Positions 1 through 8,433 are shown, counted from the stretch's first letter. The stretch is DNA of 64,000 bases from Pectobacterium aquaticum (GCF_003382565.3 NZ_CP086253.1:2232001-2296000), one strand, 5' to 3'. Made by a program: numbers and translations. Notes: generated from the letters alone by a model not told the origin.

Positions 1-130
1 GGTTTATCTGTATTAACTCAGACCTGATCTAGCAATGTTGCTGCGCAGAGCTAAACGTAATCTTACTGGCAGCCCTGTGCCAAAAGCGGATGTTACTTAT
101 CCTGACTAAGCAAAAGACAAACGGCAGCAT

Positions 131-421
131 CTATTCGTCCAGTAGTGCTTCAATATCAGCGGACATGATTGCCGTGAGTTTTAGGGTAATCTTTTCTACA
201 GGCCAGTCCCACCATGCCAGCTTCTCCAGTGCCAGAATGTTTTCATCTGTGAAGCGTTTTTTAATGACCCTGGCCGGATTACCACCGATAATTGAATAAG
301 TGGGAACATCAGAGGTAACGGCTGAACGTGATGAAATGATTGACACGTTGCCGATCTTAATGCTTGGCATAATCAGCGCTTGGTACCCAATCCATACATC
401 ATTACCCATTATGTTAGCCAT
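131..421 (-). pseudogene. Truncated CatB/Vat-type xenobiotic acetyltransferase (C-terminal fragment)
   Basis: The 96 residues match the C-terminal end of hexapeptide-repeat acetyltransferases of the CatB/Vat group. They contain GNDVWIG, the left-handed beta-helix repeats (IKIGNVSIISSRSAV), GGNPARVIKKRF and the closing WWDWPVEKI segment. Intact members are about 200-220 residues, so roughly the first half, including the trimer's substrate-binding part, is absent. A stop codon lies just upstream in the same frame, and no matching N-terminal part is visible upstream. It is most likely a dead remnant left by a rearrangement. Family assignment is good; lack of function is inferred from the truncation. 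Confidence 0.7.
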
Positions 422-717
422 GGCGATCGGCTAACGCAGGAAACAAAACGTGAGATCCTTTCCCAAAACGTTCAAGGTGCTACCCATTGGGAGAAAAAAT
501 CCCGCTAAGTCACGTTATCACAGTGACGTCTCGGCATACTCCAGAGAAGCTATTTTCCCTTTGTACAAAAGGCTTTTCGCTGTTTTGTGGTTGCATATTA
601 CGACTCTATTATGTAGATTTAATAGACAGCTGACGATGGCGTCAACTGACTTGATAGGTTCCACATGGGTGGAGCAATCGCCATGAGACACATGGGTGTC
701 CAGGCTAAGGTGGGTAT
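422..717. other. Non-coding stretch, no supported feature
   Basis: The 296 bases between the acetyltransferase remnant and the next gene have no convincing reading frame, RNA or repeat. The AAGGTGG at 707-713 belongs to the gene starting at 718. Confidence 0.4.
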
Positions 718-1137
718 ATGTTACACGCACAAGCTAAAACGAAGAATCAGCGCTCGATTCAAACCATTCGTGACAATACGAGTGTAATCGCGAGCTTTGA
801 GCCTCGTTCTATGTTTCCTGACACTGTTGAAGTGCGTAGGATGCTGAACCGTACCCAGAAGGATTCGCAGCACTTCATCGTTACCCTGAAAAGCGACCTC
901 AAGCGAGCGCTGGACACGACTGTTGTTAAGCCATTTGCGGAGATCGCCATTCGTGGTGAGAACCTGCGCTTTACCGTGAAGCCTGAAAAGCAATATCCAA
1001 ACCTGTCTTTAAACGACGAAGTTATTGGAATGATTGAAACATCAGTTGCTAATTTCATGGAAAAGCACTTTTCTGCTCACGTCAATCACCGTGAAGCTAA
1101 AAATCAGGATTGCAAAAAGGAATGGCACCTTCTCTAA
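718..1137 (+). CDS. Hypothetical protein, first gene of a two-gene unit
   Basis: A 139-residue soluble protein that I do not recognise. A good ribosome binding site (AAGGTGG, 707-713) precedes the ATG. The sequence is rich in charged residues with no membrane segment or signal peptide. The middle part (residues 45-95) alternates hydrophobic and charged residues, which suggests beta structure. Its end overlaps the next gene, so the two are probably co-translated. The unit lies between a decayed acetyltransferase and an accessory island, which suggests mobile-element ancestry. No function can be proposed. Confidence 0.55.
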   Translation: MLHAQAKTKNQRSIQTIRDNTSVIASFEPRSMFPDTVEVRRMLNRTQKDSQHFIVTLKSDLKRALDTTVVKPFAEIAIRGENLRFTVKPEKQYPNLSLNDEVIGMIETSVANFMEKHFSAHVNHREAKNQDCKKEWHLL

Positions 1138-1856
1138 TCGGCGACAATTACGCCAAAGATCTTTCCCAACTCCCGTCTTTCCCAGGCGGGAGTTTTGTTT
1201 CACACACATCATGCTTTATCCTGCCTGACGATGTCGTAATTCTCCGCCTAACGGAAACAACCTACGATAGCGCCGATTATCATCACATAGCAGTAGTCGA
1301 AGAAGTTGCCTTCACCGATCCTGAGTTCATTGCCAGCCACATCGACGATTTGCGTGACAACGACGGGTTGGAGGACAGTGAGATCGTTGATCGCATCATG
1401 GTTCTTGAGATGGAGGACGAGGACAAATCTGAAGTGATAGCTCGATTTGCTTATGACAATTTCTCTTTCATAGACCCAAACGAAAACCAAGCTGAAGGTA
1501 AGCAAATACGAGGCGCTTATGTTACGCCTGAACGAGCTGGTGCTGGTTTAGCGGGGCAGATTTACCGTCATCTGACGGAAGTCCACAAACATCTAATCTG
1601 CGATAACACCCAAACAGTTTATGGGGCAGCCCTATGGGCAAATACAGTTCGCAACGTTGCCGGCCGCGTTGATATTTACAACGCAGCTAAACATGAGTAT
1701 GTCGAAGAGTTAGGTGATGGAGCCAAAGGGGTAAAAGGCTTCATACCTTGGGACATCGGGAAACTAAACCCCTCATCGTTGGGCAAGTGGCAGCAATATC
1801 CCTTCAACTCGGACATCAAGCAATGTTATTACCTGGTGTTGATCATTTCAGCTTAA
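1122..1856 (+). CDS. Hypothetical protein, possible GNAT-like acyltransferase
   Basis: The frame is open from a TTG at 1110, with an ATG at 1122; AAAAAGG lies immediately before the ATG, so the exact start is uncertain (244 or 248 residues). An acidic first half (EEVAFTDPEFI, MEDEDKSE) is followed by VTPERAGAGLAGQIY at about residues 137-151. This resembles the acetyl-CoA pyrophosphate loop of GNAT enzymes (R/Q-x-x-G-x-G/A), followed by an Asn-rich helix (LWANTVRN). The similarity is motif-level only. The gene overlaps its upstream partner and ends at a rho-independent terminator. It could be a phage-type acyltransferase, but this is inference. Confidence 0.5.
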   Translation: MAPSLIGDNYAKDLSQLPSFPGGSFVSHTSCFILPDDVVILRLTETTYDSADYHHIAVVEEVAFTDPEFIASHIDDLRDNDGLEDSEIVDRIMVLEMEDEDKSEVIARFAYDNFSFIDPNENQAEGKQIRGAYVTPERAGAGLAGQIYRHLTEVHKHLICDNTQTVYGAALWANTVRNVAGRVDIYNAAKHEYVEELGDGAKGVKGFIPWDIGKLNPSSLGKWQQYPFNSDIKQCYYLVLIISA

Positions 1857-1857
1857 A

Positions 1858-1880
1858 GAAACCCTCTTCGGCGGGTTTTA
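1858..1880 (+). terminator. Rho-independent terminator of the two-gene unit
   Basis: An AAACCC/GGGTTT stem with a TCTTCGGC loop is followed by a short T-run. It starts a few bases after the stop codon of the upstream gene. Confidence 0.7.
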
Positions 1881-2140
1881 TTCCCCCAAAATCAGATCAT
1901 TGCCTACAAGCTGGCCTTTACGCCGTGGCCGCTTCGCATTAGCCTAATAGGCACATTGACCTGCCCCCAGTATTCAATACGACCGTCAGTTAGTAGTGGT
2001 GTGGAGTTGCGAACTTCCGCTGCTCGCTCATAGCTGCCCGTCAACTTTGTGCCAAGAGCGGACAGACTTAGGTGGTACAGATTATTGTCGTAATTGCGGG
2101 AACTGGAATCTTCACCCTGCAATTGGCGCTCTTGTGTTAG

Positions 2141-3085
2141 TTATGCATTACGGAATGTTTTTCGCCATTCTCTGGGGCTGACACCGAATTTTTCCCGAAA
2201 CTGCAACCTGAACGTTGCAGCAGACTGAAAACCCACTTTCTCAGCGACCTCTTCTACAGGAAGATCCATGTTCTCCAGTAACTCCTGACTCTTATGCAAC
2301 CGTGCTGCTGTAATCCACTCAATGACGGACATACCGGTCGCTTTCGTGAAATGCCGCGTCAGCGTCCTGCGGCTCATTGAGGCGTATTCGGCCAGAGAAT
2401 TAATATCGTGCGGCTCCAGAAGGCTCTTTAGCAGGTAATCAAGCACCATGTTAATTCTACAGTCGGCGGTCTTTTGCGTGACGGGATGATTAATATACTG
2501 TGCCTGACCACCTTCACGGTGGGGAGGCGTGACCATCCTGCGGGCAATGCTATTAGCCGCAAGGCTGCCAAAATGTTGACGAATAATATACAGACAGCAA
2601 TCCATCGCTGCAGCCGATCCCGCGGATGTAGTCAGTCCATTGTCATCAACATAGAGTTCATTCAGATTTAAATGAACGGATGGAAACAGCTCCCGAAAAT
2701 CATCCTCATATTCCCAGTGAGTTGCTGCCATATGCCCATCCAGTAACCCTGCATAAGCCAATACGAAAGTGCCCAGGCACAATCCCACTATCTGGACTCC
2801 CGCTTCACGTGCTTTTACCAGCCCGTCAAGCAGAGGACTGGATGGTCGTTTCCGCACATCTCCCCAGAAGGGCACAATGACGATATCAACCTGCGTTAGC
2901 ACCTCCAGATCATGATCGGCCTGTATTACCGTTCCTTCCTCAGACCAGATGAGACTTGGCTTTTCAGCACATATCAGGCGGGTAAAAAGCTGTTGTTCTG
3001 TGACGGTACCACCAAAAAGAATCAGCGGAACTGATACGTGATACGTGCTGAAGCCCTGGGTAACAAGAATGGCAACTGAGATCAC
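2141..3085 (-). CDS. GlxA-family transcriptional regulator (DJ-1/PfpI plus AraC)
   Basis: A 314-residue regulator. Residues 1-175 form a DJ-1/PfpI class I amidotransferase-like domain (VSVAILVTQGFS-like start; GLCLGTFVLAYAGLLDG around the nucleophile-elbow position). Residues 210-310 are an AraC/XylS double helix-turn-helix (MSRRTLTRHF; VAEKVGFQSAATFRLQFR). Start is GTG at 3085, with GGGAG nine bases upstream. It is co-oriented with, and lies just downstream of, the MBL-fold hydrolase, so the two probably form a transcription unit with the hydrolase first. Family members sense small ligands through the DJ-1-like domain; the ligand here is unknown. Confidence 0.9.
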   Translation of the reverse strand: MISVAILVTQGFSTYHVSVPLILFGGTVTEQQLFTRLICAEKPSLIWSEEGTVIQADHDLEVLTQVDIVIVPFWGDVRKRPSSPLLDGLVKAREAGVQIVGLCLGTFVLAYAGLLDGHMAATHWEYEDDFRELFPSVHLNLNELYVDDNGLTTSAGSAAAMDCCLYIIRQHFGSLAANSIARRMVTPPHREGGQAQYINHPVTQKTADCRINMVLDYLLKSLLEPHDINSLAEYASMSRRTLTRHFTKATGMSVIEWITAARLHKSQELLENMDLPVEEVAEKVGFQSAATFRLQFREKFGVSPREWRKTFRNA

Positions 3086-3115
3086 AGATATTTACTCCCG
3101 GAGGATCGGTTGGTG

Positions 3116-3892
3116 TCAGAACGTGACAGCTTCGCCGTCAGAAGGCGCTGAAACATAGCTCTGAATATGGTTAACGTATGCATAATCCAGAACTTCCTGT
3201 CGTGTGACCAGACAGTGGTTTACAGCTTCCATGTGGGTGGCAACTATTTGGGCTTCAGGCAAGACAAAGTGAGCCTTCAAAATATCCTCTTTACCAAAGA
3301 TGATTGCGCCAAAGCCCAGAACATGAGCCCAACCGGTATTCATAATCAACACACCAGGCATATATTTGCGCATGTTTTCTTCAATGGCTTTCACCCAGAT
3401 CGAATCACCAACAAGATATAAAGTTTTTTCTGCTGGATGACGGAACACAACACCACTGGCATCGCCAAGAATTTCGGCCATCTGCGGGTTAGCATAGGCT
3501 TCATCTGAACCGTGTTGGCAAGCTGTCTTAATCAGTTCAATATCTTCAAAGCGGCTGGTTTCGGTCAGAGTAACCAGATTAGTAAAGCCCTGAGCACACA
3601 GCTGTGTTTCATCGTTCTCATTCTGGACGTAAATCAACTTATCCTTTGGCACAATATATGCTGCGGCCAGATCCCAGTGGTCCGAGTGCGTATGGGTAAT
3701 AATAATTGCATCCACATCAAGCAGTAAGCTTATATCCAGAGGTAATTCCACCATAGGATTACGAATTTCTGAGCGAGCCGTTCCCTGAAAACCTTCCACT
3801 GCATCTTTATCAGAAAGCATGGGATCGATAAGGAACTTCTTACCTGCATATTCGATGATTTGGGTCGCATTACGGACCTGAGTAATTTTCAT
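3116..3892 (-). CDS. MBL-fold metal-dependent hydrolase (UlaG-like)
   Basis: A 258-residue metallo-beta-lactamase-fold protein. The metal motif THTHSDHWD is at about residues 67-75, further His residues occur at ACQHGSDE and in VATHMEAVNH, and the Asp-containing LVGDS lies near residue 155. There is no signal peptide, so it is cytoplasmic. ATG is preceded by GGGAG. It resembles UlaG/L-ascorbate-6-P-lactonase-like hydrolases in general layout, but the substrate cannot be read. It lies 30 bp upstream of the GlxA-type regulator on the same strand. The neighbourhood of detoxification genes makes hydrolysis of a toxic metabolite plausible (inference). Confidence 0.85.
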   Translation of the reverse strand: MKITQVRNATQIIEYAGKKFLIDPMLSDKDAVEGFQGTARSEIRNPMVELPLDISLLLDVDAIIITHTHSDHWDLAAAYIVPKDKLIYVQNENDETQLCAQGFTNLVTLTETSRFEDIELIKTACQHGSDEAYANPQMAEILGDASGVVFRHPAEKTLYLVGDSIWVKAIEENMRKYMPGVLIMNTGWAHVLGFGAIIFGKEDILKAHFVLPEAQIVATHMEAVNHCLVTRQEVLDYAYVNHIQSYVSAPSDGEAVTF

Positions 3893-4343
3893 TTTGTGTT
3901 CTCCCGAACGCTATTTAACTTGGTAAGAGCCACGGTAACCATGGCCCGATAACAAATTTTAGTGATAATCGGGCAACCCTACTATGTCTTAAAGGCCAAG
4001 TTTCGCTCATATCGGGTCAAAATAGTGCCAGTAAGGTCAGCAGCATAAGCCAAATCTTTTATGTCCGTATCTCGCTGTGAGTTCAATTGGTCGATGCAAC
4101 GCTATCCTTAAACAGGGTTGGGTTTTCTGAGTTTTCTATTTATGTACAACAATATTGAGCTATTTGTGGTTAAGGCTGCTCAATAACATAATCAACGTGC
4201 AATAAAGTGTTTATCGTGGCTGTCTGCACTCTTTTTCATAAAACAGTGGACAAGTCTAGCTTACGTCGTTAACCTACCTACTAGTTGATTGGTTGTCACT
4301 AACGATAACCACACTCTTTTCTTAAGAAATCCCTGGAGCCATT
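3893..4343. other. Divergent intergenic region with one TetR-type operator
   Basis: These 451 bases separate the leftward MBL-fold gene from the rightward osmC-like gene. The only structured element I can support is the operator-like motif at 4274-4289. The remainder is AT-rich with no convincing frame. Confidence 0.5.
4274..4289 (+). promoter_or_regulatory. Predicted TetR operator 1
   Basis: CTACCTACTAGTTGAT, matching the 16-bp consensus CTACCWAYTAGWWGRT shared with the sites at 5027, 6421 and 10279. It lies 55-70 bp upstream of the OsmC-like start codon, a position suited to blocking its promoter. Confidence 0.65.
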
Positions 4344-4901
4344 ATGTCTATTACCGTTAAACCTTCTGCAGCCGCAAATGCTATCCACATGACCCGTGAA
4401 GCCGTACGCACTCAGCCTGGCCTGGGTAATCTGACTTTCCAGATGAAAGCCCGTTCCAACGGCGGGTTAACCGTTCGCACGGAAACCGGCGCCACTATTC
4501 AGAACGGTATTGTTGATGACAGCCGTGTGGGTAAATTCTCCAATATCGGGGATGAACCTGCAGGTTTACTGGGTACTGATACCGGGATGAGCCCGACCGA
4601 ATACATTATGCAGGCGCTTGCGGGTTGTTATACAGCCACCCTGACTATGATGGCCGCTGAAAAAGGCATCGACCTTGACGGCATTGAGTTGGATCTGAAT
4701 TTCGATATCGACCTTAATGGCTTCCTCGGTCTCAACAGCACTGTGCGTAAAGGTGCTAAATCCATTCGCGTTGATGTTCACATGACGAGCAAGACTGCAA
4801 GTCGCGAGGAGTTAGAAGCGCTGGTCAGCGAAATGAAAAATACTTCACCTATCCATGACACGCTGGCTAACCCTGTAGAAATGATTACACGCTTAGTGTG
4901 A
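4344..4901 (+). CDS. OsmC-family protein
   Basis: A 185-residue OsmC/Ohr-fold protein. Family peroxidases reduce organic hydroperoxides with two cysteines. The first motif is present (ALAGCYTAT, Cys near residue 99). At the second position the usual Cys-Pro is Ser-Pro (NTSPIHDTLANPV, about residue 170), so the resolving cysteine is missing. ATG is preceded by CTGGAG. It lies in front of a TetR regulator and behind operator 1, so it is probably repressed by that TetR. The enzyme may use an external thiol, or act on other electrophiles; thioredoxin and DsbA-like genes are nearby. Confidence 0.88.
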   Translation: MSITVKPSAAANAIHMTREAVRTQPGLGNLTFQMKARSNGGLTVRTETGATIQNGIVDDSRVGKFSNIGDEPAGLLGTDTGMSPTEYIMQALAGCYTATLTMMAAEKGIDLDGIELDLNFDIDLNGFLGLNSTVRKGAKSIRVDVHMTSKTASREELEALVSEMKNTSPIHDTLANPVEMITRLV

Positions 4902-5026
4902 ATAAATGATCTGATGTAAAAGACGTAACGATGCCATCACGAAAAACAGGATGGCTGTTACCATCAGGACAGAACAATAGTTAGTTAGTGATACACCTTG
5001 CTACCCCAAAAATGCAGGAATATAAT

Positions 5027-5042
5027 CTACCAACTAGTAGAT
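5027..5042 (+). promoter_or_regulatory. Predicted TetR operator 2 (autoregulatory)
   Basis: CTACCAACTAGTAGAT, centred in a longer inverted repeat whose 10-bp arms are 5021-5030 and 5037-5046. It sits directly before the ribosome binding site of the TetR gene, as expected for autoregulation. Confidence 0.75.
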
Positions 5043-5056
5043 TATATGGAGCAATT

Positions 5057-5626
5057 ATGACAACCATGACGCGGGAAAGGCTGCTCAGTGAGGCCGAACA
5101 TCTGATGCGCGAAAAAGGCTATTCGGCATTCAGTTATGCTGATTTGTCTAAAATCGTCGGTATTACCAAGGCCAGCATTCATCATCACTTTCCGACCAAA
5201 GATATTCTGGGCGAAGAAGTGGTGATTCAGGCATTGGCGGATACTCAACGCGTGTTTGAACAGATTGAGGCCGCAGAAAAAACCGCAGCGCAAAGAATCG
5301 CTGCTTATGTTGACCTTTTTGCACAGAGTCATCGCGCATCACTGTTACCGCTGTGCTGTGCATTGTCCGCTGAGACAGCCAATCTGCCCAGCAATATCAC
5401 TGACCAGACGTCGCGCTATTTCGATATGCAGATTGAGTGGCTAATGAGCGTTGTTTCACGTGGAATTGCTGCCGATGAGATTGCGCCGCAAGGTGAACCC
5501 TCTGACCTGGCTTTGATGATCATTAACCTTTGCGAAGGTGCAAGCGTCGTGGCCCGTGCTACGGCGAGGCCAGAAGTTTTTAGTAGCAGCCTCAAATACA
5601 TAAAGCTGCTCCTTAATACCCGTTAA
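5057..5626 (+). CDS. TetR/AcrR-family transcriptional regulator
   Basis: A 189-residue TetR repressor. The N-terminal helix-turn-helix reads YADLSKIVGITKASIHHHFPTKD (residues 27-49), followed by a helical ligand domain with SLLPLCCALSAET. An in-frame GTG at 4988 exists, but the ATG at 5057 has a proper GGAG site and follows the operator palindrome, so it is chosen. Adjacent Cys-Cys (near residue 103) could be redox or electrophile sensors, as in NemR-type regulators (inference). It is followed 16 bp later by an AhpD-like gene and probably controls the whole 4.3-10.3 kb cluster. Confidence 0.9.
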   Translation: MTTMTRERLLSEAEHLMREKGYSAFSYADLSKIVGITKASIHHHFPTKDILGEEVVIQALADTQRVFEQIEAAEKTAAQRIAAYVDLFAQSHRASLLPLCCALSAETANLPSNITDQTSRYFDMQIEWLMSVVSRGIAADEIAPQGEPSDLALMIINLCEGASVVARATARPEVFSSSLKYIKLLLNTR

Positions 5627-5642
5627 TCCGGAGATTGACAAA

Positions 5643-5981
5643 ATGTTAGACTGGAACAATTACCGCACAGATTTAATGCAACGCCTGGGTGAACTCGGCA
5701 AGCTAACCCCGGATACCATGAAAGGCGTGGTTGCTCTGGGAAATGCAGGCAACAAAACAGATCTTCTGGGTGCTAAAGTTCGCGAACTTATTGCAGTGGC
5801 GTGCGCAGTTACCACGCGCTGTGACGGTTGTATTGCCTTCCACGCTGACGCTGCCGTTAAAGCCGGCGCAACGGATGCGGAAATCGCCGAAGCACTGGGC
5901 GTTGCGATCAACCTTAATGCGGGCGCGGCTGTCATTTATTCAGCACGTACCCTGGATGCAGTAAGCCAGGCTCGCGGTTAA
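5643..5981 (+). CDS. Carboxymuconolactone decarboxylase-family (AhpD-like) protein
   Basis: A 112-residue protein of the AhpD/CMD fold with the CxxC-xxx-H signature (TRCDGCIAFHADAA, residues 57-70). The proteins act as alkylhydroperoxidases or disulfide reductases. It follows tetR by 16 bp, in an apparent tetR operon, and ends before a terminator shared with the convergent thioredoxin gene. Role in peroxide or electrophile defence is inferred from the family and neighbours. Confidence 0.9.
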   Translation: MLDWNNYRTDLMQRLGELGKLTPDTMKGVVALGNAGNKTDLLGAKVRELIAVACAVTTRCDGCIAFHADAAVKAGATDAEIAEALGVAINLNAGAAVIYSARTLDAVSQARG

Positions 5982-6001
5982 GCGTTAAATATTTCCTCTT
6001 T

Positions 6002-6025
6002 AAAAGGGCATTATTGCCCTTTTTT
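6002..6025. terminator. Bidirectional terminator
   Basis: A perfect 9-bp stem AAAAGGGCA/TGCCCTTTT with a TTAT loop sits between the convergent AhpD-like and thioredoxin genes, with T-runs on both strands. It overlaps the thioredoxin stop codon. Confidence 0.85.
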
Positions 6026-6340
6026 AATGTCCGCAATTGCCTGCGCATATACCGCAGGCGATTTCACACCCGGTATGCGTTTTACCAGTTGTCCTTCATG
6101 AAATATCAGTACCGACGGTAGACCCCATATTTCATATTTGGTCGTCAATACCGGCGCCTGATCGACATTGACCTTTCCTGTCTGGATATCATCATCGAGC
6201 CGTTCTACAAACAGACTGAACATCTCTTCGCTTGCCTGGCAGGGCGGACACCACGGAGCAGAAAAACGCACGACTGATATCCCCTCGTACTGTTCTATCT
6301 GCCGGAAATTATCTTCGTTATAAGACGTTAAGTTACGCAT
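6011..6340 (-). CDS. Thioredoxin-family protein
   Basis: A 109-residue thioredoxin-fold protein with active site WCPPC (SAPWCPPCQAS, about residues 29-38) and the cis-proline loop GLPSVLIF. The frame is open further upstream, but the ATG at 6340 has GAGG eight bases before it and starts at the usual thioredoxin N-terminus. The WCPPC active site differs from WCGPC of canonical Trx, which usually shifts the redox potential. It is divergent from the OYE-like gene, and the shared intergenic region carries operator 3. It probably recycles the thiol enzymes of this cluster. Confidence 0.9.
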   Translation of the reverse strand: MRNLTSYNEDNFRQIEQYEGISVVRFSAPWCPPCQASEEMFSLFVERLDDDIQTGKVNVDQAPVLTTKYEIWGLPSVLIFHEGQLVKRIPGVKSPAVYAQAIADIKKGQ

Positions 6341-6420
6341 GTTGATGACCTCAATGAGTTCGCGGGCGTTTACGCAGGTGGCCGTTGCGTTAAACAAATA
6401 TCGTAATGGTTTTCGTTGAC

Positions 6421-6436
6421 CTACCTACTAGATGGT
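6421..6436 (+). promoter_or_regulatory. Predicted TetR operator 3
   Basis: CTACCTACTAGATGGT lies between the divergent thioredoxin (starts 6340) and OYE-like (starts 6560) genes. One repressor dimer here could control both directions. Confidence 0.65.
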
Positions 6437-6559
6437 TGATATAGTGCCAGCCATCAGATGTTTACGCAACTGCAATCCGACGATGTTCAGTCGGTGAGTC
6501 TGCCGGACGTTGTCATTCCCCTGTGGGGATAAACCATTTTTGTCTTTGTGAGGTACACG

Positions 6560-7666
6560 ATGAGTAAGCTGTTCACCCCCTACAACCTGTCTGGCATGAC
6601 ATTAAAAAATCGTGTGATTATGGCGCCGATGACGCGCACCCGCACTATGAATGACGTACCGGACGAGGTCGTGGCTTTGTATTATGCACAGCGTGCTTCC
6701 GCTGGTCTGCTCATCACCGAAGGTATGCCTGTTTCAGAAGAAGGCCGTGGCTATCTCTATACTCCGGGCATTTACAATGACGCACACGTTCAGGGCTGGC
6801 GTAAGGTGACGAAAGCGGTTCATGCCAAAGGTGGCCGTATTTTCGCCCAACTCTGGCACGTCGGCCGTATGTCTCACACCACTCTTCAGCCGGGCCACAT
6901 TGCACCGGTTTCAGCGGGCACCGTTCAGGCGGTCAATACCACTGTTTTTGCGCTGACCGAATCCGGCGAGCCGGGCCCGGTTGTGCCAAGCCAGCCACGC
7001 GCACTGGAAACCCATGAAGTGAAACGCATCACCGCCGACTTTGTACATTCCGCGCGTCTGGCAATGGAAGCCGGTTTTGACGGCGTGGAAATCATGGCGG
7101 CGAACGGGTTCATCTTTGACCAGTTCCTCAGCAGCGAATTAAACACCCGCACCGATGAATACGGCGGCTCCGTGGAAAACCGTCAGCACTTCCTGCTGGA
7201 AACTATTGATGCCGTGGCTGACGCGGTGGGTAACAGCCACGTTGCCGTGCGCCTTTCTCCCTTCGGCCGTATTTATGACCTCGCGCCGTATGAGGGGGAA
7301 GAGGAAACCTGGGAAGCCATCACTGACGCTCTCGGTCAGCGCGAACTTGCCTATGTGCACCTTTACTATCAGCCGGTGTACACCAAAGCCCCGCTGCCGG
7401 AAGGATTCCGCCGCCGTTTCCGCAACTCTTTTAAAGGCACCATTATCGCTGCAGGTGGTTTCACTCGCGATATCGCCGAACAGGCACTTGAAGCCGATGA
7501 GCTGGATTTAGTGGCGTTTGGCGTCCCTTACATCGCCAACCCTGATCTGGTCGAAAGAATGCAAAACGGCTGGCCGCTGGCAGAAAGTGACCGTACCACG
7601 TACTACGGCGTCAGTGGTTCTCCGGAAAAAGGCTATACCGATTATCCGGTCTGGCAGGCTGAATAA
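6560..7666 (+). CDS. Old Yellow Enzyme-like NADH:flavin oxidoreductase with altered active site
   Basis: A 368-residue FMN-dependent TIM-barrel protein of the OYE family (MAPMTRTRT; AQLWHVGRMSH; RTDEYGGSVENR; AAGGF near the phosphate site). OYEs reduce activated alkenes such as quinones and enals with NAD(P)H. The usual substrate-binding segment reads VEI-H-x-x-N-G-Y; here it is VEIMAANGFIFDQF, so His is Met and the proton-donating Tyr is Phe, while Asn is kept. The ATG at 6560 is chosen for GAGG at 6550. It is followed by DsbA-like and SDR genes on the same strand. The flavin site looks intact; the reaction may differ from alkene reduction. Confidence 0.9.
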   Translation: MSKLFTPYNLSGMTLKNRVIMAPMTRTRTMNDVPDEVVALYYAQRASAGLLITEGMPVSEEGRGYLYTPGIYNDAHVQGWRKVTKAVHAKGGRIFAQLWHVGRMSHTTLQPGHIAPVSAGTVQAVNTTVFALTESGEPGPVVPSQPRALETHEVKRITADFVHSARLAMEAGFDGVEIMAANGFIFDQFLSSELNTRTDEYGGSVENRQHFLLETIDAVADAVGNSHVAVRLSPFGRIYDLAPYEGEEETWEAITDALGQRELAYVHLYYQPVYTKAPLPEGFRRRFRNSFKGTIIAAGGFTRDIAEQALEADELDLVAFGVPYIANPDLVERMQNGWPLAESDRTTYYGVSGSPEKGYTDYPVWQAE

Positions 7667-7731
7667 ATCCAGTGCAGGCGCCGTTCTTCGGGAAGTTAAC
7701 GCGTCTGTCCCACAATCGTTGAGGAGTCATC

Positions 7732-8433
7732 ATGAAAACGCTTAAACCTACTCTCACCATTGATATCTGGTCAGATTTAGTCTGCCCGTGGTGCTGGATT
7801 GCTAAAAAACGATTTGAACAGGGGCTGAACAGTTTTGAGTTTCGCGATCAGGTGGTGATCCGTCATCACAGCTACCGTCTGGCTGGCGGTACCCCAACAA
7901 TGCCTTTCAGAGAGGCCATCGTAAAAAAGCTGGGTAGCCAGCATTCGGCAGAACTGATGATGAATCAGGTGGAGACCGCCGGTAAATCTGAAGGCCTCAC
8001 CTACAACTTCGACACCATGATGTTTGGTGATACCGAAGATGCGCACACCCTTCTGACTGCCGCGCGTAAAGCTGGAATAGCGGATGCCGTCGAAGAACGC
8101 TTTTACCGCGGCAGTATCACTGAGGGTCGCTCTCTCTTTGACCGTAATGAACTGGTTGCACTGGCCGTTGAAGCGGGCATGGCAAAAATCGACGCTGAAG
8201 CCGCTCTTGAAAACGACGATTTCCGTGCTTCCGTTGCCGGCGATGAAGCTCATGCACGCTCCATCGGCGTCAGCGGTGTCCCGGTCTTTGTGATGAACGA
8301 AAAATACGCTATCAGCGGTGCTCAGAGCGCAGATAACTTTTTGAACGCCCTGCGTCAGGTATGGGATGAGCAGCAAACTGAGTTTTCAGCCACTGCGGGT
8401 CAGACCTGCGGAACCGAAGGCTGCAGCATTTAG
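7732..8433 (+). CDS. DsbA-family oxidoreductase (FrnE-like)
   Basis: A 233-residue cytoplasmic DsbA-fold protein with CPWC active site (SDLVCPWCWIAKKRF, residues 15-29) and a C-terminal cis-Pro region (GVSGVPVFVMNEKYAISGAQ). The extreme C-terminus has CGTEGC, a second cysteine pair seen in FrnE-like proteins. There is no signal peptide. ATG follows GAGGAG. It sits between the OYE-like and SDR genes with short gaps, so probably one transcript. Likely works as a thiol-disulfide oxidoreductase or glutathione-dependent isomerase. Confidence 0.88.
   Translation: MKTLKPTLTIDIWSDLVCPWCWIAKKRFEQGLNSFEFRDQVVIRHHSYRLAGGTPTMPFREAIVKKLGSQHSAELMMNQVETAGKSEGLTYNFDTMMFGDTEDAHTLLTAARKAGIADAVEERFYRGSITEGRSLFDRNELVALAVEAGMAKIDAEAALENDDFRASVAGDEAHARSIGVSGVPVFVMNEKYAISGAQSADNFLNALRQVWDEQQTEFSATAGQTCGTEGCSI

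Noticed and set aside
1904..2122. 72-codon reverse frame left of the GlxA regulator
   Set aside because: No ribosome binding site or known motif; it lies over a decayed repeat-like segment.
3116..3892. MBL-fold protein as SaxA isothiocyanate hydrolase
   Set aside because: The location is suggestive, but the motif THTHSDHWD and overall layout look UlaG-like; no SaxA-specific feature could be recognised.
6560..7666. Naming the OYE-like gene nemA
   Set aside because: The active-site His and Tyr are replaced and overall similarity to NemA is limited, so a symbol would mislead.
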